DNA of 64,000 nucleotides from Cryptomeria japonica (taxonomy: Eukaryota; Streptophyta; Pinopsida; Cupressales; Cupressaceae): contig NC_081406.1 of the NCBI RefSeq assembly GCF_030272615.1, forward strand, positions 144,934,091 through 144,998,090, given 5' to 3'. Under the pieces are notes generated by a model that saw only the letters and a list, made by a program, of their open reading frames with translations, searched no databases and was not told where the DNA came from. This document shows positions 22,303-33,611 of the stretch, one piece after another. Within the stretch, counting starts at the first letter, position 1. Every line of letters begins with the position of its first letter. The position numbers and the translations under genes are program-made.

Positions 22303-23793
22303 GTGGACCCAGGTGATGGGACCCCTAAGGTGGGTTTTGAAAACTGTCCCTGTGAAAATGGGGAGTCAAGGGATCATCGATCTAACCATAAGATCATGGG
22401 TGCGATGGAGAGTGGCTTCCTCTTTGGAGTCATGGGTAATCGGTGGGCCTTGTTATTTGGAGTCAAACCGACTAGCAAGTCTTCCTTTCCCCCAGTTTTT
22501 GTTATCTCTGATAAGGACAACAAAAAGATAGCTCTTGTGATCTTGAATCAGGTGATTGACCATAACATTGCTTTGATGGAGTTGTCCCTTGTTGGTAAGT
22601 TTTCTGATCCGAGACCTAATATCGACCTAGTTAGGGTTTTTATGAGTAAAATATGGAAGTTGAAAGGACAGGTTGAGGTCTCTACTCTTCTGAGGGGTTT
22701 TTTCTCCTTTGCGTTCTCTTGTGTTGAAGATGTTCCGATGATTCTTTGTGGGGGGCCATGGGTTGTGGGAAGATCTACACTTACCCTAAAAAAATGGGTT
22801 CCCAACATGGACATGTCCGATGCCTTTTTTAAAATTGCTCTGGTATGGGTGAGACTCCCAGAGCTTCCTTTGGAGTATTGGCATGAGGATATCTTCAAGG
22901 GTATTGCCAGATTTTTTGGTGAGCTTCTCTCAATTGACCCTATGACTACTGCTAGGAAGATAATGGTTTATGCTAGGTTATGTGTGGGGGTCAGTCAATC
23001 CACGGATCTTCCTTCCTCGGTTGATCTTGTTTCAAAACTGAGTTCGCTTTCTCAGGCCATTGAATACAAATCTCTGCCCTTTGTATGCTTTTTGTGCAAG
23101 AAGGTGGGACACTGGGAGAAGAAATGTCCCCAAAATATTAAGAAAGATGAAGAGAAAAATAAAGGCTATAGGATGTGGAAGCCTAGAACTAGGGCAGTTG
23201 AGGATCAGGGTAACTAGAAAGAGAACACATTTCCTAAAGGACCTTTTGAGATTCTAGAAGATGATAAAGATGAGGGGGTAAAGCTTTGGCCTGTGTAGTA
23301 CGATGAAGTTAAGGAGAAAGGTCGGGAGAACAAAGTTGATGATATAGAAAATTTACATCAAGAGAAGAATGATGAAACTAAGGAGAAAGACCAGGGGGGT
23401 GATACTCAAGGTGATGCCCTTGTGCAGAATGAAGAAGCTAATAGTATGGGAGATCTAAGTACTAATATGGATGATAATGGAGAAAATATTAAGGGGGATG
23501 ACTTGGAGGAAGGGGAGCTTTTGAATAATGTGGGATCCAGATGTGTTTCGTCAAGTAATAGAAGGTATGTGGCCGAGGAAGGACAAAATAGCCCTTTTTG
23601 CACCTTCAAGGACCATCAATATTCACCGGTGTTAGAATCTTTCTTTGAAGATATGGTTACAAGCCTTCTGAAGAATCCCAATCCTATGGAATCTTCAACC
23701 CAAAACTCTAATGGTATCCTGTTGGGTCTCAAATCAACAGATTGGATGGGTTCTAAGGCAATGCCAACTCCTATGATCAAACCCTCCAATTGA
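22303..23793 (+). pseudogene. LINE ORF1: DUF4283-like plus CCHC knuckle
   Basis: The first 304 codons are open, and the same frame continues after TAG 23215-23217 and a second TAG near 23296 to 23793. Residues about 60-215 match the plant LINE ORF1/DUF4283 layout, with a 'GGPWVVGRSTLTLKKWVP' block and a 'VWVRLPELPLEYW' block. Residues about 262-275 are CFLCKKVGHWEKKC, a perfect CX2CX4HX4C knuckle. An acidic linker follows (Asp/Glu-rich, about 370-440). ORF1 would coat the LINE RNA. An earlier ATG at 22158 opens only a short frame, so the true start is uncertain. Confidence 0.75.
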
Positions 23794-24619
23794 CTTGGCC
23801 AACTTATAGAGTGAACCTATTAGTTACTAACTCTCTCTCTTTAGGCTCTGCAGGACCTAGGCGGGTATACCTATTCACTGAATGTCTCCAATAAACAGTG
23901 CTTTTTATAGCAGATATGTTGTCCTATTCTGATATCTCCTGATCTTGAAATGGCATGAGTTCCTTAAATGGAGATATTGCAGACGAGTTCAAGATTGTTA
24001 TTTCGTTTTGTGTTTCTTAATTACTCCTGTAGCTGTCAAAAATAACTAATTGTGAAAATAAACGATGAGTATAACTTGAGATTTAAGCCAGTGCCTTCTT
24101 TATTGCATGGGTTACAGAGTCATTACAATTTTCTTCAGGCCTTATATTGCGAATCTGTGAGACAGTTTTTTAACTCATCCCTTATGAACCTGTCAGTTAC
24201 TATTTCTTTCAAAACCAAATGAATGCTTATATTATGTGCTGATTGAGTGAATTTAACCCTACCCTTAAGGGACCAGTCAATTAAGCTTTGCAGGGAACAA
24301 TTACAATCCGCAAGCAAAACTTTTGTTACAACATTATAACATAAAGCATAGATTTGATCTTAAGAATATGAATAACCCTATCTTTATCAGATAATATCAC
24401 AGACGATTGCCAAAAGAAAATGAAATAATCCACAACACATATGCAGGGAAGCAATTGATCAAGATTTGTATTCCATTGAAGTTCATACACGAAGACTTAC
24501 AGGCTGTCGTTCTTTCGCTCATAATCCTAATCTAATCATATCTCTTCCTTACATTACAAAAAACATTCCCATATATATATGAGGACGCAAGCTTTTCATG
24601 AAGAGACACGACTTTTCAA

Positions 24620-25010
24620 AATATTAGTCGTCAACTCGAGTGTTTCTAAACTTAAGCAAAAAGAGATTCAAAAGTCCCAAATGATGAATGTAATCATCGT
24701 CTTTGAAAGTTCTGATTCGAGGCGTTTGCTTTTTCAATTCATCCCCTAGCGTCAGGTACTTGAATATCATCTGGTTGACGGTAGGGGCCATATCCTTACT
24801 TCGATCAATTTCTTACAAGGCCCAATCCTTGACGCTGACAAGCTCCTTTCGCAAATCCTCCAAGGTTATTACCTCTCCTTCCTTGAAGACGGAAGGCATT
24901 CCAATGGGTCTTTCATCATCTAATTCTTTTAGATCCCTTCTCAGCATATCTTCGAGTTTGGCATGATTATCCCTATACGTGTTACCCTCAGCCTTTTCTT
25001 CTGGCGTCAT
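24620..25010 (-). pseudogene. Unrecognised coding-like exon in the insertion
   Basis: A minus-strand open stretch from 25010 to 24813 is followed, after one stop codon, by the same frame to about 24620. The protein is charged, with a run of acidic and basic residues and a 'GEVITLEDLRKELVSVKDW' segment that looks helical. I do not know the family. The region upstream on this strand has no clear promoter but contains the motif array at 25245-25790. It could be a captured gene fragment or part of a non-autonomous element's own protein. Confidence 0.35.
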
Positions 25011-25244
25011 GGAATCGTCATTGCAAGTTCTTCACAGCTTTCAATCTCTTAGCATTGATCTGATTCTTACGAAAATTCACTCGGCTTAACTGTAATTGAA
25101 TGGGCAACTTGTGTATAGTTAATATTCTGCATCTGTAACGGCTACTCAAGTGTTTTAAATTTAATTGCAGATGTGACACTTTTCAACTGGGCCTTTAATT
25201 CCTTCGCGGGAAGTACAGTCCGCTCAAAGTGCGCGCGTTTCAAA

Positions 25245-25790
25245 TTATCGATGAAACCCTTGCCTTCGGCCGAGTGTTCGAATCTTCCATCGAAAGCTCA
25301 CTTTCTTCGATAATACTGTTTCGGTGAAAAACTTACGTCGAGAAGCCGCTTTTAAGACTCATCGAAATTACTTTTTCATCGATAGTCTCCCTTTTCGACA
25401 AATTACTCGCGAGTTTCATCGATGCCATACTTTCGATGAGTTTCTTTCTTCGATGAAGGCTTATGAGTGTTCATCGATACCCCCTTTTTCATCGATATCC
25501 TTTTTATCGATGAAACAGCCTTTCTTTTGTTCGACACCACGTTCATCGATGAAACTTGCATTTCGATGAATGTCTCTTGAGTTTCCTCGGTAACGATATT
25601 TCTTCGAAATCACCTTTTGTCTTTTCGCCTTTTGCTTTTATCCTTTTCGATGAAACATGGGGTATCGATGAGTGGTTTCTTGCGTTCATCGAAGGTAACT
25701 TCTTACCGAAACACCTTTGCTTAGCGCTTTATATGTCCTGTGTCGATGAAAACGCTCTTTCGATGAAACTTCTCCTGCAGTGCTCGACAC
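25245..25790. repeat. Irregular array of TTCATCGA / TCGATGAA motifs
   Basis: About 18 copies of TCGATGAA, TTCATCGA or the full palindrome TTCATCGATGAA lie in 550 bp, on both strands, with variable spacing of about 12-60 bases. Intervening sequence is T-rich and not repeated. This is not a conventional tandem repeat. Confidence 0.85.
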
Positions 25791-25949
25791 AGCTTACTGG
25801 CCGAAATATCCATTAGTCTTCATGCTTATGGAAACATATATTATTATTTTTTTTATTTTTATTATATTTTTCTTTTTTTTTTAAAAAAAAAAAATAGTGC
25901 TCAACATATCCTTCCCAATCTAGATCAGAATATCGTCATTCTAGATTCG

Positions 25950-26183
25950 ATGCAATCTCCAAGGGAAGAGCATAGAAGAGAAGATAAAGAAAACATAAGC
26001 CTGGATGAGATTGAGTTTTATGATGACATGAGCTATACTAAAGTGGAGAAGAAGAAGAAGAAAACACAAAAAAAGTATGGGGCTGGTGTTTCTACTCACA
26101 ACAGAGTTAAAGCAGATTGTGGGCCTCCTCAGAGTGTGGGTAGGAAATCCAACAGATGGCAAAGAGAATATGAATGCTTTTAA
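25950..26183 (+). pseudogene. LINE ORF1 C-terminal tail
   Basis: A 77-codon open stretch after the insertion encodes a charged tail with a Lys run (EKKKKKTQKKYG). It ends with 'GPPQSVGRKSNRWQRE', a basic segment of the kind seen at the C-terminus of plant LINE ORF1 proteins. It lies just upstream of the ORF2 endonuclease. Assignment to ORF1 is by position and composition. Confidence 0.45.
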
Positions 26184-26249
26184 AATATTACGGATGGATC
26201 ATAGAGGACGATCCATGATAGTCTTTTTAACTCTCCTAGTAAGAAATAA

Positions 26250-27100
26250 GGATACTATCCTAGAACATTAGAGGTCTTAATAGTTGCCATTAATAGGATA
26301 TTGTTCGTAATTTTGCTAGAGACCATAAACTGGATATTCTGCTTATTCAAGAAACTAAAATGCCTAAGGAGGGAGTTGAGAAAATTAAGTTTTTCAAGTT
26401 TTGTGAATCCCTAGGTAGCAGTTCTGATGGGGCTTCTGGGGGTGTTGTTACTTTATGGAACTCACATTTTATTCAGGGTGTGCCTCTTTGTCATGATGGA
26501 AACCATGTTGCTACTTTGTTTAAGCATTCTAGAGATGGTTGCTCATGGATTTTATCTAATATCTATGTGCCTAACAACTGGATTTCTAGAAGGAAATTTT
26601 GGGCTAAAATTTCTTCCTTCCAGAGTTACCATCCTAACATTCCTTGGCTTGTTATTGGAGATTTTAACACTCCTCTCCAAGAGGATGAGAAGTTTGGGGG
26701 ATCTTAGATATAGTTGAACATTAAACATGACTTGACAAACTTCATCAATGATCAGTGTCTTATTGATTTGGAATTATCTGGAGCTTCCTACACTTGGACT
26801 AACCGCAGGGTTGGGGAAGAGCTAATACAAGTTATATTGGATAGGTCCCTCATCTCTATGGAATGGTTGCATCTATATTACTATTCTTTAAATGCTTTGA
26901 TCAAAGTTGATTTTGACCCTTTTCCTATCAGCTTTGTGGCTGAACCCAAAGTTGGTAGGAGAAGAAATTTCCCCTTTAGATTTGAAAAAATGTGGTTGTC
27001 TCATCCGAGCTTGCTTAACTATGTTAAGTAATGGTGGAATGTTCAAGTTGAGGGTACTGCTATGTTTTGCATTGCTAAAAAGCTTAGGATTGTGAAGGAT
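26250..27100 (+). pseudogene. LINE ORF2 endonuclease domain
   Basis: It begins with the NIRGLN motif (26262-26280), preceded by TAG where Trp is usual. LLIQETKM follows near 26338-26362 (catalytic Glu), then LSNIYVPNNW, and WLVIGDFNTPL near 26645-26678. These are the signature blocks of the endonuclease/exonuclease/phosphatase fold that nicks target DNA for LINE insertion. Stops occur near 26283-26290 and at 26705. The frame then continues at 26714-27031 with a Trp- and Tyr-rich segment. Confidence 0.8.
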
Positions 27101-27206
27101 AAGGTTAGAAAATGGAACAAGGAGACCTTTGGAGACATTTTCTTGATGAAAGCTTCTCTACAATCAAAATTGAATATTATTTAGGATAAGATCCAAACAT
27201 AAGGTT

Positions 27207-28975
27207 ATGCGAATGAAAATTTTGGTAAGGAGAGTGAAATTTTGTCTAAATATCATAGCATTATTGCTAGGGAGGAAATTTTTTGGAGACAGATCTAGGT
27301 CTTTATGGCTCAAAGCTGGAGATAGAAACACTAGATTTTTTCATATCACCTCTCTCAAGCATAAAGATGCCAATAGAATTAATTACATCATAAAAATGAG
27401 ACTAAAATTGAGAAGGATGAGGAAATTAGTGAAGGTGGTGTTGAGTTATTTGAAGAGCTTCTAAAGGCTTACCCTATGTTGGATCTAGAGGCCCAAAATC
27501 TAATGGCCGAGTCTATTCCTAAGGTGTTGTCTGAAGATCAGAACCGTAGTTTGGCTGCTATCCCTTCTAATGAGGAAATTAAGAATGTTGTCTTTTCCTT
27601 TGATGGTGACAAGGCTCCAGGCCGAGATAGATTCCCTATGTTTTTCTTTCAGACCTTTTGGGATATTGTTGAAAAAGATGTCACTAATGCTATTAAAAAA
27701 TTATTTAGAGCTAGATATTTGCTTAAGGAACTCAATGCAAATTTTATTGTCCTTATTCCGAAGTTGCAAGGGGCCAATTCTTTGGATGCCTTTCGATCTA
27801 TTAGCCTGTGAAATTCATTTTATAAAATCATTGCCAAAGTTATGACTTCTAGACTTCTGTGGATTTTGCCTCTTCTGATTTCTCCCTCGTAGAATAGTTT
27901 TGTCTTGGGGAGACAAATTTTGGACTCCATTATCATTGTGCATGAGAATATTCACTCCTTGGTTTCTTCGAAAACACAGGGTTTTCTGCTAAAATTAGAC
28001 ATTGTGAAGGCTTATGATAGGGTGGATTGGTCCTTTTTGAGGAAAATTCTTTATGCCTTTGGGTTTTCTGGAAGGGTCATTAGTCTCATCTGGCAACTCA
28101 TCACCACGACCTCTACTACTGTTATTGTCAATGGTTCACCATCTCAATTCTTCAAAGCTTCTCGCGATTTAAGGCAGGGAGATCCTATCTCCCCGATTTT
28201 GTTCCTGATTATGGATGAAAGCTTGGGTAGGTTTATTCCTAAACAGGTGCCAGAAGGGAATCTAAAAGGATTGAAACTATCTTCTACCTATTTAACTTGT
28301 TCTCATCAGCAGTTCGTTGATGAAACTATCTTGATGGGGAGCTCTTATGTTGGAGAAGCTAGAGCTATAAAGTCAACTTTAAGTATCTATGAAAAGGCTT
28401 CGAGACATGTGGTTAATAGAGTGAAGAGTTCCATTTTCTTCTTCAATACTCCTAAGGAAAGACAAAATAAGATTGCTAATATTCTTGGTTGTAAGATTGG
28501 GTCACTCCCCTTTGCCTATTTAGGTCTTCCTCTTGGTTCTAAACCTTCTTATTCATTTTGGCTTTTCTTAATTGATCAATTCAATAGGAAATTGGCGGGA
28601 TGGAAGGGTGCCCTTCTCCGTCGGGCTGGGAAAATTCAATTGCTTAAGACCACTCTACAAAACCTTCCTGTGTATGCCCTCAGCTTGTTCAAGATTCCTT
28701 CAAAGCTCACAAAGATTATTGAAAAAATTTAAAAAATATTTCTTTGGTTGGGGGTGGAGGAAAGGAAAATAATCCCTCTTGTGGTGTGGGAGTATATTTG
28801 TAAACCCAGAAAATATGGGGCTCTGGGGATCAGGAGTATCAAGTCTTTTAATACCGCTCTCTTGGCTAAGCAAGTGTGGAGGACTTATGATTGTAGGAGA
28901 GAATGGAATACTATCAGGCATAAAAAATATCTCTTCAATGTTCATTCTTTTTAGGATTTCCTGAACTTCTCTCAT
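27207..28975 (+). pseudogene. LINE ORF2 reverse transcriptase domain
   Basis: Pieces at 27476-27811 and 27905-28732 carry the RT blocks: DKAPGRDRFPMFFFQ, then LLKLDIVKAYDRVDW (block A with catalytic Asp, about 27988-28030). Next are LRQGDPISPILF (about 28170-28205) and QQFVDETILMG (about 28310-28340). The last is normally FADD, so the second catalytic Asp reads Glu. FAYLGLPLGSK and WKGALLRRAGKIQLL mark the thumb. A frameshift near 27811-27905 and stops near 27810 and 28732 break it. The frame resumes past 28740 with FLWLGVEERK-like sequence. Confidence 0.82.
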
Positions 28976-29236
28976 ATCCCTATTGAATCATATCTTTGGA
29001 ATAACATTATCGAAGCAAGAGATGTTGCCAATCATGGAGCTTACTGCAAAGTTGGAAATGGAAGGAGTATCCAATTTTGGGATGATTGTTGGATTGGTAT
29101 GAGGAGGTTGGCCCTTGATCCTCAGCTGGGGGTTTGTAGAGATGTTTGTATTGCTTCTTTTGGGTCGATGGTGGTGGACTATTGGGTTGATGGCACATGG
29201 GTAAATTTCTTTGTTATTCATCCATCTCTTTCCTAG

Positions 29237-30350
29237 TTGCAGGTTTCTCTAAATCCCTTTGGGCTAGAGAATAGCTCTGAAGATGAATTGATATGGAGGT
29301 TTTCCTCTACTAGTAAATTCTTTGTTGCTTCTGCGGATTGTTGTGATGATCCTCATGTTCCATGGTGGTCTAAAGTTTGGATGAAGCACTTAATACCTAA
29401 TATTAACATGCTTTTTTGGCTTCTCTTTTTGAATAAAATCCTAACCACTGATAATCTCTATAAGAGGGGATTCTCTATACATGATAGACGATATTTGTGC
29501 CTTAAGGAAGCTGAATCCATTGATCATGTTTTTTCGCACTGTGATTACATGTTGGAAGTTTGGAGTTAAGTTCTTCAGAGGTGGGATCTCTATTGGGTCT
29601 TTCCTAGGACGGTTAGGGAGCTTGTTGACCAATGGAGGGTGCCTACTAGAAATTATTTATTAAAAAATTTATGGTCCTTTGTGTTTCCTCATGTGGCATG
29701 GGGTTTATGGAAGGAACGAAATAACTAAATCTTCAGGAAGATCTATCTTCAGCTTGAGATTATTTTTCAGGAAAGTTCATAGAGCCATAATTGACAACAT
29801 CTCTATTGTCAGTTTAAAGTGTAAAATTCAGATTTGCAATCTTAAAGACTATGAGATCAGGGTTGCTAGGGCTTGGGAAATTGATTGTGGTATGTCTCAG
29901 TTTGTTGGGCCCAATCCTAATATCATACCTAATCTTGGTTGGAGAAATACTCCTTATGATTGGGCCAAAATTAATTTTGATGGGGCGGCCAAAGGTAACC
30001 CTGGCTTGACAGGATGCAGGGGAGTGTTGCATGATCATAATGGTAACTTTCTTTTAAGGATGACACTCCCATTGGGAACACAAACTAACCATCTTGTTGA
30101 AGCCATTAGAGCATATAATAGCCTCACTCTTGCTAGACAACACAATTTTAAATGTGTTTGGTTGGAGGGAGATTCCAAAAATATCATAAACTATCTACGG
30201 TGTTCTTCCAAACCCTCTTGGAATGTTTACATTTGGATTTAAAAAGCAAGGGACATCATTAAAACTTTTGATAAATGTTTGATATCCCATACCTATAGGG
30301 AGTCTAATGTCGTGGTTGAGTACCTTGCAAATAAAGAGGTTCTTAACAAA
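29237..30350 (+). pseudogene. LINE ORF2 zf-RVT-like and RNase H domains
   Basis: 29237-29569 holds the zinc-finger region seen in plant LINEs (WWSKVWMKHLIPNINMLFW, then CLKEAESIDHVFSHC). 29940-30240 holds a plant-type RNase H: WAKINFDGAAKGNPG (Asp), LVEAIRAY (Glu), WLEGDSKNI (Asp). After a TAA at 30240-30242 the frame continues with ISHTYRESNVVVEYLAN, where the last catalytic Asp is Glu. RNase H would remove the RNA strand during copying. The piece between 29570 and 29930 is frame-shifted linker. Confidence 0.8.
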
Positions 30351-30634
30351 AGTTAGTTGAGTTGGACCAATGGAGACAAGCTGGAGGCTAATCTATTCAT
30401 GTTTATCCTTCATTATAGAAGTCGAGGTAGAGATATTAATTATAATTTGTGCCATCATGACTAGTAGTGAATCTAGACAGATCGACTCCTTTTTTATTTT
30501 GTAATGTGGACAAAGAGGACATAATAATAAGTGTGGAGTTATTTCACATGCTTTGTGGGTGTATATTGGTATTTTGTGGGCTCTGCTATTCAATATGAAA
30601 GTTGTGAATGTTGCTATTCGCATAGTGAAGCTGA

Positions 30635-32253
30635 GAATGGGGGGCACTAGGAAGATAACCAAGCCACCAAATTGTGTGCAGTTGAAGAAAAAGAAGAAGC
30701 TCTGGGGGCTTCTGAAGAAAGGGGGTTTTACCCCTTACATTGAAAGGCTGAAGGGTCCTAACAGGGATGATACAAACTATTTTGCCAAAAATTGGAAATA
30801 CAAGACTATTATTCTCCATGGGCGGAAGGTGTTGGTTGATGAGAGCCTCATTGCCCAAGTCACCAGCCTATCGACTGAGGGGATGAAGTTTTATAGATAT
30901 AGGACTTATACAGAGAAGGTTGTGCAAAACTTCCCAAATATTGAAGAAGAGAGAGCCAAGCTCGTGAAGAAGACTACTAGCTACTACAATATTTTTGTGA
31001 TCAAGAGCTTCTGGGCAAAACTCCTTAAGGTAATCATGGAGTATCTTACCCTAGATGGTCATTTCTCTAGAATTTATGGACATCATTTTGTTATTATGAA
31101 CCATTTTTGTTATGGGGTCAATATTTCCTTTTCATTCTATCTTATGTCTGCTTTAAGGGCCAATTTCAAAGACCATGACAAGAACCCTTCCAAATTCCCT
31201 ATCCTTCATGAAGGGCTTTTAGTCCTGATTCATTCCCAATTTCGTGCCCTTCCTGCCCCAAATGTTTCTATTTAGGCCTCCTTTAAGGATGCCACTAGTG
31301 CTAGAGAGTTGGGTGGTGAGGACTTTGACTCGGATTCTGATACTGAGTCTACTCCCCCTCTTTAAAAAGCTAAGACTAAAAAGATCCTAATGACCAAGTC
31401 TCCTATGGGAAAAGGAAGAAAAGGGCAGAAGAAAGTTGTGATTTCCTCTTCCTCTACTTCAGCGACTAAGGATACCCCTGTTTCCAGTGGCCCTAAAGGT
31501 AACCCTAAGGTTTTTGTGGGTGAGAAGGAGGGTAGTATGGGTCAAAACCTTCAGTCTCCCCCTCCTCCACCCCTCAGCACTACTACTGCTAATATTGGTG
31601 TTACGGGTCATGAGGATCTTCATCCTAAATGTGCTAAGCTCAATGATGAGAAGGAGGACTATGAGGATGTGCTAGGGATGGCAAGGGAACATGCCATTGA
31701 TACCTTTAGTATGTTTAAGTGGTTGTTTCATGAGTTGAAAGAGGTCAAAATTAATCGAAGGGCATTGGAAAGCAAAATGGAGGCCATTCCTGTGGGTAAT
31801 ATTCAAGGCAATCAGAAAGAGGATGGGCAATGGTTAGAGGAGGAAAAAAAATTGGTGTTGGAGTGAATTCAAAGGGATGGAGAAGGTATTGACCAAATGA
31901 AAAAAGGTTTTGCGGACATAATCTCCGAGGTGGAAGTTGGCTATGACAAAATCCAGGCTACCCTTAAGACTATTATGACTAGTAGCCATAAGATTATCAA
32001 GAAAATTGTTGATTCCATGAATGCAATTGTAAACATATTTGATAGAATGCAGTAGGAAAGAACTGTTGTTACCATTGGAGATGTTACTAATGTGATCCAG
32101 GCTGATGAAGGACCCAGTAAGAGGACACGAGGCAATATGAAGAAGAGAGCGGCCACTCAGAATGAGGACTACAAAGAAATTAAGATTGTAGCTTAAAAGA
32201 TGAGTACCCTAGAGGCGGAGGTGGTTGAAACCCTCAAGAGTCTCATGTAGTTG
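30635..32253 (+). pseudogene. Third ORF-like region downstream of LINE RNase H
   Basis: One frame from about 30635 through 31275 is open, and the same kind of coding continues with stops to 32253. The first 210 residues are globular-looking, with Trp, Tyr and His, including HGRKVLVDESLIAQVTSLS and LTLDGHFSRIYGHHF. Then comes a Ser/Pro/Lys-rich linker (31380-31620) and a helical, possibly coiled-coil tail (31660-32250). I do not recognise it, though it recalls plant-transposon-associated proteins of unknown role. It could be a LINE ORF3, or a separate element's ORF fused by insertion. Stops at about 31273, 31864, 32053 and 32194 break it. Confidence 0.45.
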
Positions 32254-33179
32254 GTCTGCTAGTTCTGTTTGTTTGTGTGTTTCGTCTTTCTGCTGGCCTT
32301 TTGCTACCTGTCTGGGCTTTTGCTGTCTTTTTGGTTGTTGTTTGTAATGTTCTATACTTCACAACCTGTCTTGTTTTGAATACTTTTTTTTTGCTTTGAT
32401 TCTAAATCTTTTAGAATCCATTTTGTAAAGGGTTTCAAGGCCCCTTCAAAACCTGTTTTTGCCATAATCCAAAACAAAGAATAAACTTAACCTGTAAAAT
32501 TTCTAAATGGTTTATATCAACATCAATCCTTAAAATTAGGCTATGAGATCAAGGAAAACAATTTCTAGAGTTAAGACATAAAAATCAACAAAGTTCATAT
32601 TTGAAGTCAACATTAATTTTTGTTTTTGAGTTTATGTCCACACACGAACTTGATTTGGTTCAGTTACACATATATTTGACCCTAGCCAAATTTTAATAAT
32701 GATTTTTGTTTTTGAGTTTATGTCCACACATGAACTTGATTTGGTTCAGTTACACATATATTTGACCCTAGCCAAATTTTAATAATGACCTAGTTGAGAT
32801 TTAATCATTTTCTTCCAACATATCTTAGAATAAGAAATTATTAGTTACCTTTCAAAAGTTATGATCAATTGTCCACAACTAACTATTGAAATTTTAAAAT
32901 ATGTAAATACTTTTACTCTTGTTAATTTCTAGTTTAACAAAAAAAATGTATTATCTATCATAACTTTGAATAGTGTTAATTTATTTTATTTAGATTAGGC
33001 CGTGTTTTAAAGTATATATGATAGTGTTTTTTTAAATAAAAAATAGGAATATAAAGTATTTTTCCATTCTCTTCACACGTGTATTTCTTGAAATTTCATC
33101 CATTTGTAATTAGTATTTAGGCTCCCCTGTCATTTCACATCTACCTTCATCATAAATGATATAAGCATAAAGCCTAGGG
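32254..33179. other. LINE 3' region and AT-rich flank, no gene
   Basis: From 32254 to about 32480 the plus strand is T-rich with TTTGTAAAGGGTTT and CCCCTTCAAAACCTG-type sequence, resembling the 3' untranslated end of a plant LINE. Beyond that it is AT-rich with an 86-bp tandem duplication. The last base and the first four of the next stretch (33180-33184, ACTAT) are the E6 target duplication. Confidence 0.45.
32617..32788. repeat. 86-bp tandem duplication
   Basis: Two adjacent copies with a period of 86 bases and one visible difference (CACACAC versus CACACAT). This looks like a recent local duplication in non-coding DNA. Confidence 0.9.
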
Positions 33180-33210
33180 ACTATTGTAGACACCTAAAAT
33201 TGTCATGTCT

Positions 33211-33440
33211 AATTAAATAAATATTTTATTTATTTAATTATCTAAGCTTAATTCTTCTATTAATTAAATAAATCCTTATTTAATTAATTAATTAATTTAT
33301 CCTCTTCTAGCCTTATTTCTCATTTAAATAAATACATTTATTTATTTAAATTATCATTTTCTTAAATTAAATAAATATCTTATTTATTTAATTGATCCCA
33401 CTTCTTCTATTAATTAAATAAATCTTTATTTATTTAATTA
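33211..33440. repeat. Five AT-rich palindromes in E6 U3
   Basis: Consecutive inverted repeats of the form AATTAAATAAAT-loop-ATTTATTTAATT. The first has a perfect 13-bp stem and a 3-base loop (33211-33223 with 33227-33239). The third uses ATTTAAATAAATA arms. Five such units lie in a row and the same set recurs in the 3' LTR (about 43894-44125), with small length differences in unit 2. Confidence 0.9.
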
Positions 33441-33603
33441 ATTCATTATCTTTTTCTACACATGACACATGTCATTCATCTCTTAATTCATACACTACCT
33501 ACCCCTCTCATTATTTTATTATTTCTTTTACCTACCCTCTAATCATAGCCGACCTCCTTTTTACACCTCTCAATCTTATCCCTCCATTTCATATTGTGTC
33601 TTC

Positions 33604-33611
33604 TATTTAAG
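33604..33611 (+). promoter_or_regulatory. Candidate TATA-like site in E6 LTR
   Basis: TATTTAAG lies about 420 bp into the LTR, in the sequence CTTCTATTTAAGGAGATG. It is identical in both LTRs and is the best TATA-like candidate downstream of the palindromes. No other evidence supports a start site. Confidence 0.35.

Larger units (their letters stand above)
23800..25930. other. Unidentified 2.1-kb insertion within LINE ORF1
   Basis: Coding sequence for ORF1 stops making sense after about 23800 and resumes near 25940, so the DNA between is foreign to the LINE. I found no TG...CA ends, terminal inverted repeats or target duplication. On the minus strand, 24620-25010 reads as a fairly clean coding-like piece: EEKAEGNTYRDNHAKLEDML, then one stop, then DRSKDMAPTVNQMIFKYLTL. 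This may be a captured exon. The right part holds a dense ATCGAT-type motif array and ends in T/A runs (25840-25895). The element type is unknown. Confidence 0.45.
22158..32480 (+). mobile_element. Plant LINE (L1-like, RNase H bearing), broken
   Basis: The order is ORF1 with a DUF4283-like core and CCHC knuckle (22303-23793), an unrelated 2.1-kb insertion, the ORF1 tail (25950-26183), then ORF2. ORF2 has an apurinic-type endonuclease, reverse transcriptase, a zf-RVT-like region and a plant-type RNase H, to about 30350. A third ORF-like segment (30635-32253) and a T-rich 3' region to about 32480 follow. LINEs insert by target-primed reverse transcription. All ORFs carry stops and frameshifts. 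I see no clear poly-A tail or target duplication, so both ends are approximate. Confidence 0.75.

Noticed and set aside
25245-25790. CRISPR array
   Set aside because: The motif is too short, is in both orientations, spacing is irregular, and the context is plant nuclear DNA.
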